Source: Oscheius tipulae
Lineage: Eukaryota; Nematoda; Chromadorea; Rhabditida; Rhabditidae
Assembly (NCBI GenBank): GCA_037178975.1
Contig: JASJZH010000004.1
Span: forward strand, 4,774,001-4,838,000
Length of the DNA: 64,000 nucleotides
Direction of reading: 5' to 3'
Shown here: positions 10,986-23,285 of the stretch, one piece after another
Numbering within the stretch: position 1 is the stretch's first letter
Layout of the letters: the number at the start of each line of letters is the position of its first letter
Program-made: the position numbers and the translations under genes
Notes under the pieces: model-generated
Database searches by the model: none
What the model saw: the letters and a program-made list of their open reading frames with translations, nothing else
Told to the model about the DNA's origin: nothing

Positions 10986-13373
10986 TTAGTCGACCTCTTC
11001 GATAGTCGGACCTTGTCCTGCAGCTCCTCCAGGAGTTGGTCCACCAGGCTGACCACCGGCTGCTTGGTACAGACGAGTAATGATTGGATTGCACACTCCT
11101 TCGAGTTCTTTTTGCTAAAATAGGTTTACTTCTTTTGTCACAGAATGGCACAGCAAACCTGGTGGGCAAATTCGTCCTTTTCGGCAGTCTGATTACTCTC
11201 GAGCCAGTGAAGTATCTACAAGAGAGCCTCACGTACAAAGCAATAGGACCAAACCTCGTTACACTTTTCTTCAATTTTCTTTTTGTCCTCGTCTGACAGC
11301 TTCTCCTTCAGCTTCTCATCTTCAATGGTCTGTTTCATGTTGAAAGCATAGCTCTCGAGGCTGTTCTTAGCTTGAATCTTCTCTTTCGCAGCTTCATCAT
11401 CAGCCTTATATCGTTCCGCATCATTGACCATTTTTTCAATCTCCTCTTTGGACAGACGTCCTTTGTCATTGGTGATGGTGATCTTGTTCGACTTTCCAGT
11501 CGATTTGTCCGCAGCATGTACATTGAGAATACCTGAGCAGACCCTTTCTTCGTCTGTCCTCTCTCTTACCATTGGCATCAATGTCGAACGTGACCTCGAT
11601 TTGAGGAACTCCACGAGGAGCAGGAGGAATGCCGGACAACTCGAACTTGCCGAGCAAATTGTTGTCTTTCGTCATGGCTCTTTCTCCCTCGTAAACCTGG
11701 ATCAGAACACCTGGCTGGTTGTCCGAATAGGTGGTGAATGTCTGCGACGTCTTTGTGGGAATGGTGGTGTTTCTCTGAACAGAAAGTATTACTAAAGAGT
11801 GTGGAAACCTTTATGAGAGCGGTCATAACACCGCCAGCAGTCTCTATTCCAAGAGACAGCGGAGCAACATCGAGAAGCAAAAGATCTTGGACTGCCTCAC
11901 TCTTGTCACCAGACAGAATTGCTGCTTGAACAGCAGCTCCTGGAAAGTCATTGATCCAGACACGCTTGTCTCATCACTCACCATAAGCAACAGCTTCATC
12001 CGGATTGATGGATTTATTCAGTTCCTTTCCACTGAAGAGATCGGACAACAGCTTTTGGACCTTTGGAATACGGGTGGAACCTCCGACCAGAACAATATCG
12101 TCCACCTGACTCTTGTCGAATTTTGCGTCTCTAAAGCACCCTTAATAGTCAAGAGAAGTACATACCGAAGAGCTTTCTCTACCGGATCCATGGTGTTTCT
12201 GAACAGATCAGCACAGAGTTCTTCGAAGCGAGCACGAGTGATGTTGGTATAGAAGTCTATTCCTTCGAAGAGAGAGTCGATCTCAATGGAAGCCTGAGAG
12301 GACGAGGAAAGAGTTCTCTTGGCTCGTTCACAGGCAGTTCGAAGACGACGAAGAGCTCTTGGGTTGCTGGCCAGATCTTTCTTGTGCTTGCGTTTGAACT
12401 CTGCCACAAAATGGTTGACCATGCGATTGTCGAAGTCTTCTCCTCCAAGATGTGTGTCGCCAGCCTACATTCAAAATTCTTTAACTATACTGTGAATATA
12501 CCGTCGACTTGACTTCAAAAATTCCGTCCTCAATCGTTAGAATTGAGACATCGAAAGTTCCTCCTCCCAGATCAAAGATCAGAACATGGCGTTCCCCATG
12601 TCCCTTCTTGTCAAGTCCGTAGGCAATAGCAGCAGCAGTCGGCTCGTTGATGATACGAAGAACATTGAGTCCAGCAATGGCTCCGGCGTCTTTGGTTGCC
12701 TGACGCTGAGAGTCGTTGAAATAAGCTGGTACGGTGACAACGGCGTCCTTGACTGTCTGACCGAGGAACTGTTCAGCTGTTTCCTTCATTTTGACCAGAA
12801 CCATAGAAGAAATCTCTTCCGGAGTAAAAGTCTTGCTCTCTCCTTTGTATTCGACTTGAAGTTTGGGTTTCGATCCATCGTTGAGGACCTTCAACTGCTA
12901 GTTGAAAACTAACGATTCACTCACCTTGAAGGGCCAGTGTTTCATATCGGATTGAACTCCCGGATCATCAAACTTACGGCCGATCAGACGCTTCGCATCT
13001 GAAAGTTGTCATTTCTCAGTACTCGGCTGACTCACCGAAAACAGTATTGTGGGGGTTGAGAGCCACCTGGTTCTTGGCTGCATCGCCTGAAATTATACTT
13101 GGGTAACTCATTTCGAACCAAGAAAATCCCGCTCGAAACTGCTTGAGACGAAATTTTAACTCAAAGTTCAAGCTCACCTATAAGCCTCTCGGTGTCGGTG
13201 AAGGCTACGTAAGAAGGAGTAGTTCTGTTTCCTGAATACACATTTTCCTGAGATTCCCCTTTTAGAAACAGACCTTGGTCATTTGCAATGATTTCAACTT
13301 TTCCGTGCTGAAAGACCCCCACACAGGAGTAGGTTGTACCGAGGTCGATTCCAACAGCATTCGCCTTGGCCAT
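10986..13373 (-). CDS. hsp70: Cytosolic heat-shock protein 70 (HSPA1/8 type)
   Basis: ATP-driven chaperone. The start [20 protein letters not shown] contains the first HSP70 signature; [31 protein letters not shown] and the substrate-domain segments follow; the end GPTIEEVD gives the EEVD tail typical of cytosolic forms that bind TPR co-chaperones. There is no signal or transit peptide. At least eight introns break the frame, for example 44-nt-class introns after NDQG and longer ones near 13080-13180. The ATG at 13373 lies six bases after TTTTCAG. Heat-shock elements lie 130-160 bases upstream. Intron-rich structure together with such elements is unusual, because strongly heat-induced HSP70 genes are mostly intron-poor; this may be the constitutive cognate gene. 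Confidence 0.94.
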
Positions 13374-13941
13374 TTTCAACTGAAAACTTCGTTCATTATC
13401 GGGAAATAGCGAGAAAGAAATGAAAAAACGGTGGTCTCTTGCTGCGCCGACAGAATAGAATCATGCCAGTTGGCTAGGAAAACAACAACAGCGGGGCCTA
13501 GAACCTTCTGCGGGCTCGGAAGCTTCGCGAAGCGAGGCCGAAAGTATAAACAAGATCTTTCAAAATATGTTTTCGGGTTCTTTCTAGTCACAACTCTTGT
13601 GCACTGATAGTTCAGATGATCAAATTGATGGTAGCACGAAGACTGCTTGTCCTGCTGAACAGTTTGTAATTGGCAATCATTTGTTTCAGTTTGAGCTCAG
13701 ATCGGTTATTCATGGACATTTGGTCACTTCGTCTGTGCTTTTCCAGTCTCGCAGTCGGCAATTTGGTGACAACTTTTTTGGACTACCGCGCTTTTCTTTG
13801 TTTCCTTGTTTGCGGGTTCCTGACACGAAGACCTTACTGGCGGGAATAAGAGTGCCCTATTTTCAAAACTCATCTTCATTTTTCTTTTTTTGCTTGCAGC
13901 TATTCTTTTTTGAGCAATCTATTTATTTTTTCAGACAGGGA
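13374..13941. other. Divergent region between HSP70 and POLR3D
   Basis: About 570 bases with the heat-shock elements near the HSP70 side and a T-rich run ending in TTTTTTCAG just before the POLR3D ATG. An open frame runs through 13597-13940 into the POLR3D start, but its composition (Phe and Ser runs) is not protein-like, so I treat it as 5' non-coding sequence. Confidence 0.5.
13501..13531. promoter_or_regulatory. Heat-shock elements between HSP70 and POLR3D
   Basis: A perfect three-unit element GAAGCTTCGCGAA (GAA nn TTC nn GAA) lies at 13519-13531, and a further GAACCTTC pair at 13501-13508. These match the inverted nGAAn array bound by HSF trimers. A TATAAA on the plus strand follows at 13545-13550, oriented towards POLR3D rather than HSP70. 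The elements lie about 130-160 bases upstream of the HSP70 start codon and about 410 bases upstream of POLR3D. HSF control of HSP70 is the natural reading; control of the divergent gene is possible. Confidence 0.7.
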
Positions 13942-15537
13942 ATGTCCGGTAGAGGAAGGGGTAATACAACCAGCAAAAGAGGAGGACCTAACCTTGCTCT
14001 CGCCGGCAAACGAGAGGATGGAGTTACAAAGACTTCAGCGGCGAGAGGGTAGAAAATTAAGCCACTCCGATTAACTTTGGATTTTTCAGTAAAACACCAC
14101 GTGGCGCTGGTCGAGGAGGAAAAGGCGGTAATCGAGGAGGACGCGGTGGAAAGTTCGTTAAACCAGACCTCATCACTTCCGAGGGAATTTTCTCTGAAGG
14201 TCTTCACGCAGAAGCAGCTAACAAGAAGGATAAAAGAGACGTTGACCATATTAGTTAGTTTCTCCGCTTATTATTTATTTACGGCATTATTTTTAGCGTT
14301 CGCCAGAGATTCTCGCAATGGGACTGAAAAACGTGAACTAAATGAGTCCAATGAGCGAATGGAAGTGGATCATGAAACAAAGCCTTCGGGATATGAGGAG
14401 GAATGGCGAAGTGATACGGAGGAAGATCTCCAGGCACTGCAAGAAATTACTGGCGGTGCCGGTTTCATTTCTGATTACAAGCGGGGTGACCGCCTTCCAA
14501 TTGTTTTACCAGCCAAGGATGAAGCTCAATATCGCGAGGTTGTTTGAGATCGTTGTGTATCAGTACTAGTTTTTCAGCTTATTACAAAATCGAACAAAAA
14601 TAGGCTGAATGGACACGATTTGGAGGAGAAATATTCCATGTCTGTGACTGTTATTCCTTTTATGCAGTCTTTTTAGCGATCAGGAACGATATCCAACAAA
14701 ATATTTGAGCAGAAAAGCTGGGAAAATCTTAACAAAGGCCTTTGGAGGTGACGTTTGTGTTTCTCGGCTCGAAATCATTCTTTTCTAGACGGTCGCAGCG
14801 ACTCTCTTTTATTCCTTCAATTACCAACTGTTGTCAATAGTCTAACGTCTAATGTCACGGATTCAACTGTCAAGCTAGAGCCGAACATAGAAGCTCAACC
14901 TCCCGTTGATCCTTCTTCCGGAAACTCTCGATCCAACTTACCAAAAGGGAAGAAAATTGGAAAGCTTCAAGTAGGCTTCGTTCTCACTTTTACTTGTATC
15001 CTCTTTTTAGATCACTAAAAGAGGAAGAGTCATGTTGAAAATCGGAGAGACTGCTTTAGACGTTACTTTGGCCGCACCCACAGATTTACGCGAGATAAGT
15101 CTGGCTTTTTATAGTTCAATTCTGTTTTTCAGAATGCGATTCTATTAGAAACAAAAGTGGACCCTTCTACGGTAACTCACAGCATGTTCGGACCGACAGA
15201 CACGGGCAGCAACGCTGTCTATCACGTTGGCAAAATCGAGCATCGCCTCATCGCCTCGGCCGATTGGAGTAATTTGAGAACCAAGCAAAATACTGTATGT
15301 TTTCTTTTTAAGCAATGTTTCTTCAAACAACCATTTTATCGTTTGAAAATTTTCATGTCAAGCCACGAACAACAAAGATGTTGGTTGTACTTATACTCAT
15401 ACTATCTCTTATAGTCCAGCGCCCCTGTTCCGATTTCTCCTGCCAAGCCAAACGTTTTTCTTCTCCAGGAGTTCCGAGATTTGGTTCTCGAGTCGTCCAA
15501 TTGGTCAGAAGAAGCCGAAAAGTGGGCTAATCCATAG
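13942..15537 (+). CDS. POLR3D: RNA polymerase III subunit RPC4 (POLR3D)
   Basis: Subunit of the Pol III RPC4-RPC5 (TFIIF-like) subcomplex, nuclear. An Arg/Gly-rich start (MSGRGRGNTTSKRGG, then GKTPRGAGRGGKGGN) is followed by KFVKPDLITSEGIFSEG, an acidic middle, RLPIVLPAKDEAQY, a segment with FLQLPTVVNSL, LPKGKKIGKLQ, and the conserved C-terminal domain ITKRGRVMLKIGETALDVTL, SMFGPTDTGSNAVYHVGKIEHRLIASADW, which aligns with human RPC4 (LLIRKSGRVQLLLGKVTLDVT and VLGHVKHKLVCSPDF). A last exon after a 120-nt intron joins in phase and adds about 40 residues ending WSEEAEKWANP; vertebrate RPC4 stops earlier, so this tail is less certain. Introns are otherwise 40-50 nt. The start lies seven bases after TTTTTTCAG. 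Confidence 0.85.
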
Positions 15538-18500
15538 CCATTTTCTCTTTTTATTGTTATGTCTCTCGTTGTTATTTTTACTTTCGTTATCATCCCTCCT
15601 ACGGGTCATTTTCCAAGTAAATCATAAAATATAAACACTCCGGTATTCAAGCCAGCTGTTGCCGTTTTTAGTTTCTCGTCAGCGCACGCCAGTTCACCCT
15701 TATCGCCCGTGGTCACTAATTGAACGCAAATTTCGGCTATTCTCCTCATTTCAGTCTCATCTCTCAGGAGGTCGTCTTACCACGTCTCTTTCACACTTTG
15801 AAACGTCTGAGAATTAGAGGAATCAAAGAGAAGTAAAGCGAATGCATTAAATATTGGCCAGAAGGGCTTCTGTTGTCCTTTTGTCCATCTTAATCGGAGT
15901 ACAACCAGTCTGTTTTGGGGCGTATCCGCCATTTTCTCACCTCTTAGAGCCTCGTTCTGTCATTTTACTGTTCTGTTCTATGATTCTCCTCGCACACAGC
16001 TGTCCTTCTGCTCTGCATACTCCTCCCATGTCTCTTTGACAATTGTTCGCCTCCATTCCTAGTTCCTCACGCATTTTTTTTTATAACTCTTGACTGTCTC
16101 TTATCCTTACGAATCGAGTCGAAAGACGCAACACGGAAGAGAACAGCTGTCCCTCATAAAAGTGCAGTTTCAAGAGATTCTCGTTGCAATCCGAGAACAC
16201 TTTGTCTTTTGAAGAACTCTTTCCTTTAGACAGATTTCGTAGAGTTGTTTTTGGGGCGAGAACACAAGACGTCCGACAGGAAGTTGATTAGGCGACGCTC
16301 TGACTAGAAAATCATCTTTGGCTTCTCTTCTTCATTTATCCCTTTTGATTGTGATAGCTCCCCGTGAGTTGACGGCCCATCAATCGCGAGCTTTACATGA
16401 GCAGAGGGTCCAACAACCGTTTTGCTCTCAAAGAGCATCCTGGAGGATTAATCGGACGCAATATTTGCTTCGGGTTGGGACTACACTTCTGGATACGCGT
16501 AGCCGAGGCTTCGCCGTCTTTGGTCCTGTTGTTTCCCAGCTCTTTGACCATTCGATCGAGACTCTTGGCAGTATTTGCCGACTCGTGCAACCTGTCGTTT
16601 GTTTTCTCCGTATAGTTTCGAGTATCTCTGTCTTATTCTTTTTCCCATATTAAAGGAGCAAGTATCAACAGTTTAAAAGGAGCCCGAGGCGAGTCGGCTT
16701 GGATTACGGATGACATTTGTGCGTTTCGGAGTAGTCTTATCCGCTGCCAAAGATGGAAGATGGCGTCATAGAAATCGGGTGTTTACTGAGGGATCGAAGA
16801 GTAGATCTTTTTGTTCACAACCAGTAGCTAATGATGCGGGCAGCAATTTGAATTCTGTTTATTTTCAACTGGCTCTCTATCAACATTCCAAAATAAGCTC
16901 TTTCTGTCCGGTCGACTCATTAAAACAAATTGGAGGAGGGTGGATGAACAGTTCACCAACTCTCCTTCTGCTCCAATAGACTTGCTCTCTTATTCAACCC
17001 AGATCTGCAATTGCTGCCTCAATTATGGAAAACCCTTGCTCTCCGTTTAGTTCGTTCTGATCCTTCTGACGTAGCAGACACAGAACAAACTGACAAGGTG
17101 TCAAGTTATGCTAACGGACAAACAGAAAAAGTAATTCAAGACACCTGTCCGATCCCCGTTTTGATCTCCTTATTCTCCTGAATTGACTTTTGGGAAACCT
17201 CGTGTCACTCGTCTGTTCTTTCTTTGTGACAACCTTGTTTTCTTTCTTTTTCTTTCGAGTGAAACATTTACTCCTTGAATCCATTGAAAGTAAAATGGCG
17301 TTAAGATGCCGAAAACGCTAAAATTAATGGCGTTTCGGCAGATGGCGACCATTCTTCTTAGCTGACGGCGTTGTAGCACAGCAACAAGATTCAAGACATG
17401 CCAGGCCCTCGTCATCTGAAAGATTCATAGTTTTCACTTGGGCCCACTCCCTCTATTTTTTCTCCTCTCAAAGTCATGTTTCCGTAAGCAGAACAACGCC
17501 TCCAACTGTCTCAATCAGTCCGACCATTCTCTCTTTTCGGAAAACAATGGGAATACGGTAGCCTTGTGTTCGGAGACTGTCTCCCACAGAATGAAGTGAG
17601 CTATAATTGGTTTCTCTGAATCTCAACCACCTTATCGGGACCGTATGTACTCTTGAGAATACCGACAGAATCCGTTGCGTTCCAGTTACGATCCATATTT
17701 GAATGACTGTCCCTAATCTCCGTCTCTCATTTACGCACGGAGCTTGTCGGTCAACTACTACTGCAAAAGAGCGAGAATTACGTCATTCTCTTTAGAACTG
17801 CTCCATTCTGACCGGGTTCCTATTTTTAGTCCCCTTCAAATAACAGCTAATAATCCGCCCTCTTTCCACGTTCCGGTCAATATCAATCTGATTTCTAACA
17901 CGTCCCTCTCTCATTGTGTTTGCATTGAACATACTTCAAGGAAGCAGTGTTCTTCCTTTCATACATTGTTCCTGCGGGCCATCTGTCACTCATCCTCAGT
18001 CTCTTCCCGACCAACTTTTCTCATCTTTCGTGCTTAATTAACAACTGATATCACTCGGAAATTGATCACCACTATTAGGTCCTCTATCTGAACCACCTTC
18101 TTTATTCTCTAATCAGCTTCCGTCGTATTTTAACGAAATGAACGTCGGATATAATGTTCAATCCGATTAACTGCTTCAGAGTTTTCGACACTTCTGACTC
18201 CCTTGTGTTTGTAGCTAATGGTTATTGCTGTTGCCGGGTTCCCTGACGCTAGTAGTTGCATGAGATGTTCCTTAAATTGTACCGTATTCTATGAATTGCG
18301 CTCTCGTTCTTCGAATTTAGTCTGTCAGGATGCGAACTTTTGAGACGGCAATTAGAATCCAAAAAGGGCGTCACAGATCTTCTTACGCGGAACTTTTCCT
18401 CATAAGAGTTCACAATTATCAGTTGAATAGGATTAGATGCCTTCGTTAGTACTTTGTCTATCTCCCGAGCCGTCATTTGCAGACTGCGTCAGGCCTTTTA

Positions 18501-18809
18501 GGCCTAGGATAAAGCAGATCTAATGAGAATGAGTCGCAGACGTGTCTTCCTCCCAGAAGGACACATACCATTAGCATTTGATCTACTCTTTCTGGTTCCC
18601 CCAACCCATAACATCCTTGAGCGACCCGCCTTCTGGAGCTGGTTTCTTTTCTCTCTCCCTCTCTGTGCACACGTCTAAATCTGTCGGCTATTTGCCTATT
18701 CGGTAGTACTTCCGTTTTAGCGAGAAGAGGGGGTGTAATGAGCCCTCTTCTAATCTTTCTCCTTTTGTTGGACAACTCTCACTTCTTCCTCAAAACATCC
18801 TTTTCAGTC
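15538..18809. other. Long non-coding stretch upstream of the GPCR gene
   Basis: About 3.3 kb of pyrimidine-rich sequence with no supported gene on either strand. Open frames are short, lack splice structure and have biased composition. It precedes the GPCR gene and most plausibly contains its regulatory region and 5' non-coding exons. The only structure I noted is a small hairpin at 17307-17340. Confidence 0.5.
17307..17340. repeat. Short inverted repeat (hairpin)
   Basis: TGCCGAAAACGC at 17307-17318 pairs with GCGTTTCGGCA at 17330-17340 with one bulged A and an 11-base loop. It is small, lies in non-coding sequence, and may be chance. Confidence 0.35.
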
Positions 18810-20378
18810 ATGGATTTAACGACGACAGCTCCGACCCTTCTACAAGCTGTAGTCAATATGACCACTACTATGTCACCAGCCGACACAATGGTCATCAAAA
18901 TGGCCTTCCTCAAAAGCGTCTACCAATGGGTCATCCCACTCATGATAATTGTCCTATTGGTGAGTTCTGTCTGGAAACAACTAGCCGGCTTTCCAGATAG
19001 CTATAGTTGGTAACAGTATCATCTGTTTGGCCAGTCCCTTTATGTCTTCTCCTATCTCGCCCTATTTGAAGCTGTGTGTTTCTCTGGCAGCTGCCGATCT
19101 CTGGGCTGCCACTCTTCTGATCATAGGTAACTTTCATACCCATCAAAAGCACTCTCCTCCTGTCGTAATCAGCTGTGCAGACCTCATTTTCCCGTCCACC
19201 CACTTTGTCCTATCAAAGCCATTTGGACCGGGATTTAGAGGGAAAAAACGAAATGGGATGTTTCAGGTCTGTTGGTGAACAGCTACTTCCCGGTAGTTCT
19301 GGGCTATCCAAAGTCGTCTTTCTGCCCAGATGCTTGGCTGGAAGTCTTCCGTGTGGCTGGAATGCTCACTTCTGATCTGCACTTGTTCGCATTGGCTATT
19401 AACCAGTTCTTAGGTACCCTTTGGCCACTCAAATATAAGGTTTTGTTCTTCTTTTTTTTCTCCCGAAAACACAAATTCAGGTGATGGTGACCACTCGTCG
19501 AATCCGACTTTTGATTGTCGGCCTCTGGTTCATTCCAATGATCGTCCTGCTTGTCTGGTGGGTCGATTTCTGGGGGGAGCAAGCCTCTAATCTCAGTTTA
19601 CATGCAAATGGGGGTCGTTTAGAAAGAATTCTTCCAAGCAAAGATTGCTGATTTTTATAGGAGGGAAAGATCTTTTCCAGGTTCCTTGCGGACCCGGAGG
19701 ATGGGCTTCGTCAGGAACATTGTCGACTTGGTTTCTACAACAGATTTCCCTTTCGTCTCTCCATCTTCTTAATTTTCATTATTCCTCTTCTTGCCACTTT
19801 GGGCATTTACGCCACCATCCTGGCGAAACTCCTTAAAGCAAAGGCCGAATTCGATAACTCATGCCATGCTGAAAGGTAACATTCCTTGTGGGTCTCGATA
19901 AATCTTTGTTTAGAAGGCTAAATAGTCGTCGATCCAACGTCCACTCCAAAATCAAACTCGTCTGGACAACTTTGCTCATAGGTACATCATCATTCTTCCA
20001 ATCCAGATAACAAAATATTCCAGTGACTTCATTCGCTCTGAGCTGGGGACTTTGTGTTCTCTACTTTGTTCTCGTCTGTCAAGATGGCTGTCCATTCACG
20101 TATCTAGTAGATGTGGACTTCTATCTTGGCCTATTTTTCAACGCCAGTGTCCAGGCGATGGTAAGTGAACTATCTACTCGAGAACACTGTAGTTCTAGGT
20201 AATGGTCAAACTGGCAGCCAATCCATTCATCTACACACTTCGGATAAAAGCCATTCGAGCGAGTGTCAACTCTCTGATGAATCGCTGCTGGACTCGCAAA
20301 CGATATCTGCCGACGAAGACGTGTAAGAATGGAATGACTCTCATCAGTACAAACTCGTCTGTCCCCTGCAGCGTCTAA
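18810..20378 (+). CDS. Class A (rhodopsin-like) G-protein-coupled receptor, orphan
   Basis: Seven-transmembrane receptor at the plasma membrane; ligand unknown. The start MDLTTTAPTLLQAVVNMTTT has an N-glycosylation site (NMT). Membrane segments in order: YQWVIPLMIIVLL; LCVSLAAADLWAATLLIIG (the LxxAD of helix 2); SDLHLFALAINQFLG; IRLLIVGLWFIPMIVLLVWW; LSIFLIFIIPLLATLGIYAT; TLLIVTSFALSWGLCVLYFVL; ANPFIYTLRI (NPxxY). A Cys before helix 3 (SSFCPDAW) and one in loop 2 (VPCGP) could form the usual disulfide. The DRY motif at the end of helix 3 is replaced by NQF and CWxP of helix 6 by SWGL, so activation may differ from typical receptors. About six introns interrupt it. The ATG lies two bases after CCTTTTCAG. 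The family resembles nematode neuropeptide or amine receptors, but I cannot be more exact. Confidence 0.82.
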
Positions 20379-20559
20379 TAAGAAGAAGATGCATTTAAGC
20401 CATTTAAACGGGTACACAGACGGGTTGAAACAGGACGAATGAATATTTACTCTAAAGCACTGTGGTCACTCGGATATAGACAGATACAGAGAGAAAAGAT
20501 GGCGAGTTGAACTGCGGATATGTCACAAAGATCTACGACTGGATTCATTCCAAATATCA

Positions 20560-22110
20560 CTACTTGGCATCGTATTCGCGGTTGAGTGCTCTGCCGATCA
20601 AGAGCCTGCGGATCTCTGATGTTCCAGCCCCAAGTTCATAGAGTTTGCTGTCGCGAAACAGTCTGCCAGTAGGATACTTAAATTATCTTTTAAAAGAGGT
20701 ATAGAGACAAAACTAACGTCGTTAATGTAGCCGTTTCCACCGAGCACTTGAATGGCTTCTGAACAGACTTGAGTGCACTTCTCAGCCACGTAGAGGATGA
20801 CTCCTGCACAGTCCTGAAATTATCCCATCAGTATATTTGCTTGATTTGTCCCTTAGAAAGCACAGCTCAGTTGTCTAAAGACCACAGAACTGGACTAACA
20901 AAATGGATGCAGAAGGCGTCAAAGTCGAAAGGTCGACTCGATAGCGCGTTCAATAAAATAGGGCTACAGCGATAAGTGCAAAAGACAGTACCTTGTTAGA
21001 AACGTGTCCGTTGTCGGCAGCCTTGGCGACAGTGTAGAGGTAGGCACGACAGGCATTGAGGGTCGTGTACATGTCGGCTAGTTTTCCCTGCATGAGCTGG
21101 AACGTGCCGATTTTCGTGCCGAAAGCCTCTCGCTGATGGGCGTACTCGAAGGCGATGTCGCAGGCAGCTTGCATGAGACCGAGAGGTCCTCCAGACAGGA
21201 CGAGACGCTCGTAATCGAGTCCGGTCATTAGAACGTAGACTCCCTTTCCGATCCCTCCCATCACATTGGCCTCAGGAACTTTGCAGTTTTCGAAGACGAG
21301 CTCACATGTGTTCGATCCCCTCATTCCGAGCTTGTCCAGCTTCTGCGAAGTGGAGAATCCGGACATACCCTTCTCGATCAGGAAAGTCGTGATTCCGTGC
21401 TGATGTTTTGACGGATCCGTCTTGGCGTAGACGACCAGTACGTCAGCATCCGGCCCGTTGGTAATCCAGAACTTGCTGCCATTCAACACATAGCTGAAAG
21501 TGGTGAATGAAGAGAAAAACTGACTCAAGAACTTACTGGTCTCCTTGCTTCTCGGCCTTGAGTTTCATAGAGACGACGTCACTTCCAGCTCCAGTCTCGC
21601 TCATAGCCAGTGCTCCCATGTGCTCTCCGCTGATCAGCTTTGGTAGATATTTGTCCTTCTGGGCTTCGTTTCCGTTCCGGACAATCTGATTAACACACAG
21701 ATTCGAATGAGCTCCATAGGAGAGAGCAATGGATCCAGAGGCACGAGAAAGTTCCTCCATGGCCAGTACGTGCGAGAAGTAATTCAATTCAGATCCTCCA
21801 TATTTCGCTATAAATTGAAATGGGCCTAACATCAAAAAAGAAAGATCTTACAGGGGGCAGTTATTCCAAGTAGTCCCTGGTTTCCAAGTTTTTTCCAGAA
21901 GTCACGAAGACCAGACCATCCGTTGTCCTTGTCGATGGCTTGTGCATAAGGAGCGAGTTCTTTTTCGGCAAAAGTGCGAATTGACTGTCTGAGAGCCTGT
22001 TCATCCTCTGTCAGACCGAAGACGGCATCCGGAACGGGATATGCCGACATGGATCGGACGGATCCAGCCGCTTTGGTGGCAGCAGTTCGTAGGAGACCCG
22101 GAAGAGACAT
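20560..22110 (-). CDS. IVD: Isovaleryl-CoA dehydrogenase, mitochondrial
   Basis: FAD-dependent acyl-CoA dehydrogenase of leucine breakdown, passing electrons to ETF in the mitochondrial matrix. The N-terminus [19 protein letters not shown] is basic and hydroxylated as expected of a transit peptide. Then follow [73 protein letters not shown] (flavin-binding signature), [48 protein letters not shown], where the Glu is the IVD-specific catalytic base, [11 protein letters not shown], and [13 protein letters not shown] with a final [15 protein letters not shown]. Introns are near 21500, 21800, 20830-20990 and 20670-20720. The ATG directly follows TTCAG. It is convergent with the GPCR gene. Confidence 0.95.
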
Positions 22111-22620
22111 CTGAATTAGAAATGAGCAGAAGGCAGTGATCAAGTTGGGTCGAGAGAACGAGAACTTATCAATTGAGCGAGACGGGGGAAGAAAGGGCAA
22201 ACATCGACTGCCTGGGAGAAGCGACCCGCTCGACATGTGGCAGACCGACCTACGTCACGTCACACGTGGGGCGTGGCATTCTAATCCCTATTATAACCTA
22301 CTTTCTTGTTCGAACTCTCAAATGATTGAAATGGAAAGGTTTGTCCGAATCGATGAGACGAACGATCAAACAACAAACATTATGAGAGACGTTTTTCCGT
22401 CGAGAATAAGCGACAATGGAGCGCGAATATTTGCAAGCGTACCATGTTTCGGAGACGACAGCTGGCAGACAGAAAAGCGTTTCGAACTTAAACTGTGGCA
22501 CGGAAGCAAAGCAAAGCTCCAACGCAGAAAGCGTTTCTGATTATCGAATAGAGTTTTGTTAAAACAAACTTATGTTATCACAGATAAGGGAATCACAAGA
22601 GTTTCGACAAATAAAGATGA
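22111..22620. other. Intergenic gap, IVD upstream side
   Basis: About 510 bases between the snapin-like gene stop and the IVD start, both on the minus strand. No convincing gene; it should carry the IVD promoter region and the 3' end of the snapin-like gene. Confidence 0.4.
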
Positions 22621-23029
22621 TCAATTGGCGGGAGTCTGAGGAATGACAGACGCGGGAGAGAGTTCCAATATCTTCTGCTTGCTCTTGTAAGCCTCTCGAG
22701 CAATTTGTCGTTGTAAAACACTCAGTCTGTCATGGACACTAGTCAGAATTTGGTCCGTTCCTCTGATTCTTCTTCCGACATCAGTTAACTTGTTGCTGTA
22801 CTGAACCAGATTGTAGCTGTTCTCCATCTCATTGAACTCGTGAAGATACTGAACATCTCTTTCCATTATGCATGTCCTTGCAAACCTCGGCCAACGAATG
22901 AGCACTTTCATTGAGAGTTCCTTGTGCTTCCTGAGTCGCCTTAATCTGATCCTGGAGCTCATTGACTTGCGTCTCTAATGAGGTTAGAGTGAGGGCACCC
23001 GAGTCAAGGACCAGTGATCTATCAGCCAT
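22621..23029 (-). CDS. SNAPIN: Snapin-like subunit of BLOC-1/BORC
   Basis: Snapin works in the BLOC-1 and BORC complexes that control lysosome-related organelle formation, lysosome positioning and synaptic-vesicle traffic. Two exons (22886-23029, 22621-22848) join across a 37-nt intron with donor GTTTGC and acceptor GTTCAG to 123 residues (human snapin 136). The protein is almost wholly coiled coil: LETQVNELQDQIKATQEAQG, EYLHEFNEMENSYNLVQYS, and the most conserved part TDQILTSVHDRLSVLQRQIARE, comparable to human VNNILQNAQERLRRLNHSVAKE, with a Pro-rich end. Length, position of the two helices and this match support snapin; another small BLOC/BORC subunit is the main alternative. The ATG follows TTTTTCCAG by four bases. 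Confidence 0.65.
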
Positions 23030-23285
23030 TCTCCTGGAAAAAGAGCTGCTAGTGGGAGAACAAGAGGCGGGAACTGCGCAAAGGATTACGGACTCGAGAC
23101 GATTAAAACAGTGCGTCAGAAAAGGTGGAAAATACTTTTTGGTATCGAGTTTCTTCTTTATTTGTTTTACTGATCTGTGACCACGTACTGTTTTCAATCG
23201 AACGAGGAGATACTGTAATTGATCAAAGGCAATAGAAACTTCAGTTTCGATTTGTGGCTACGATAGAAGGGAAGGAGACCGTCTG

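Noticed and set aside
13597-13941. N-terminal extension of POLR3D in the same frame
   Set aside because: The frame is open for about 114 codons, but it consists of Phe- and Ser-rich sequence crossing a TTTTTTCAG acceptor; the recognisable protein starts at MSGRGRG.
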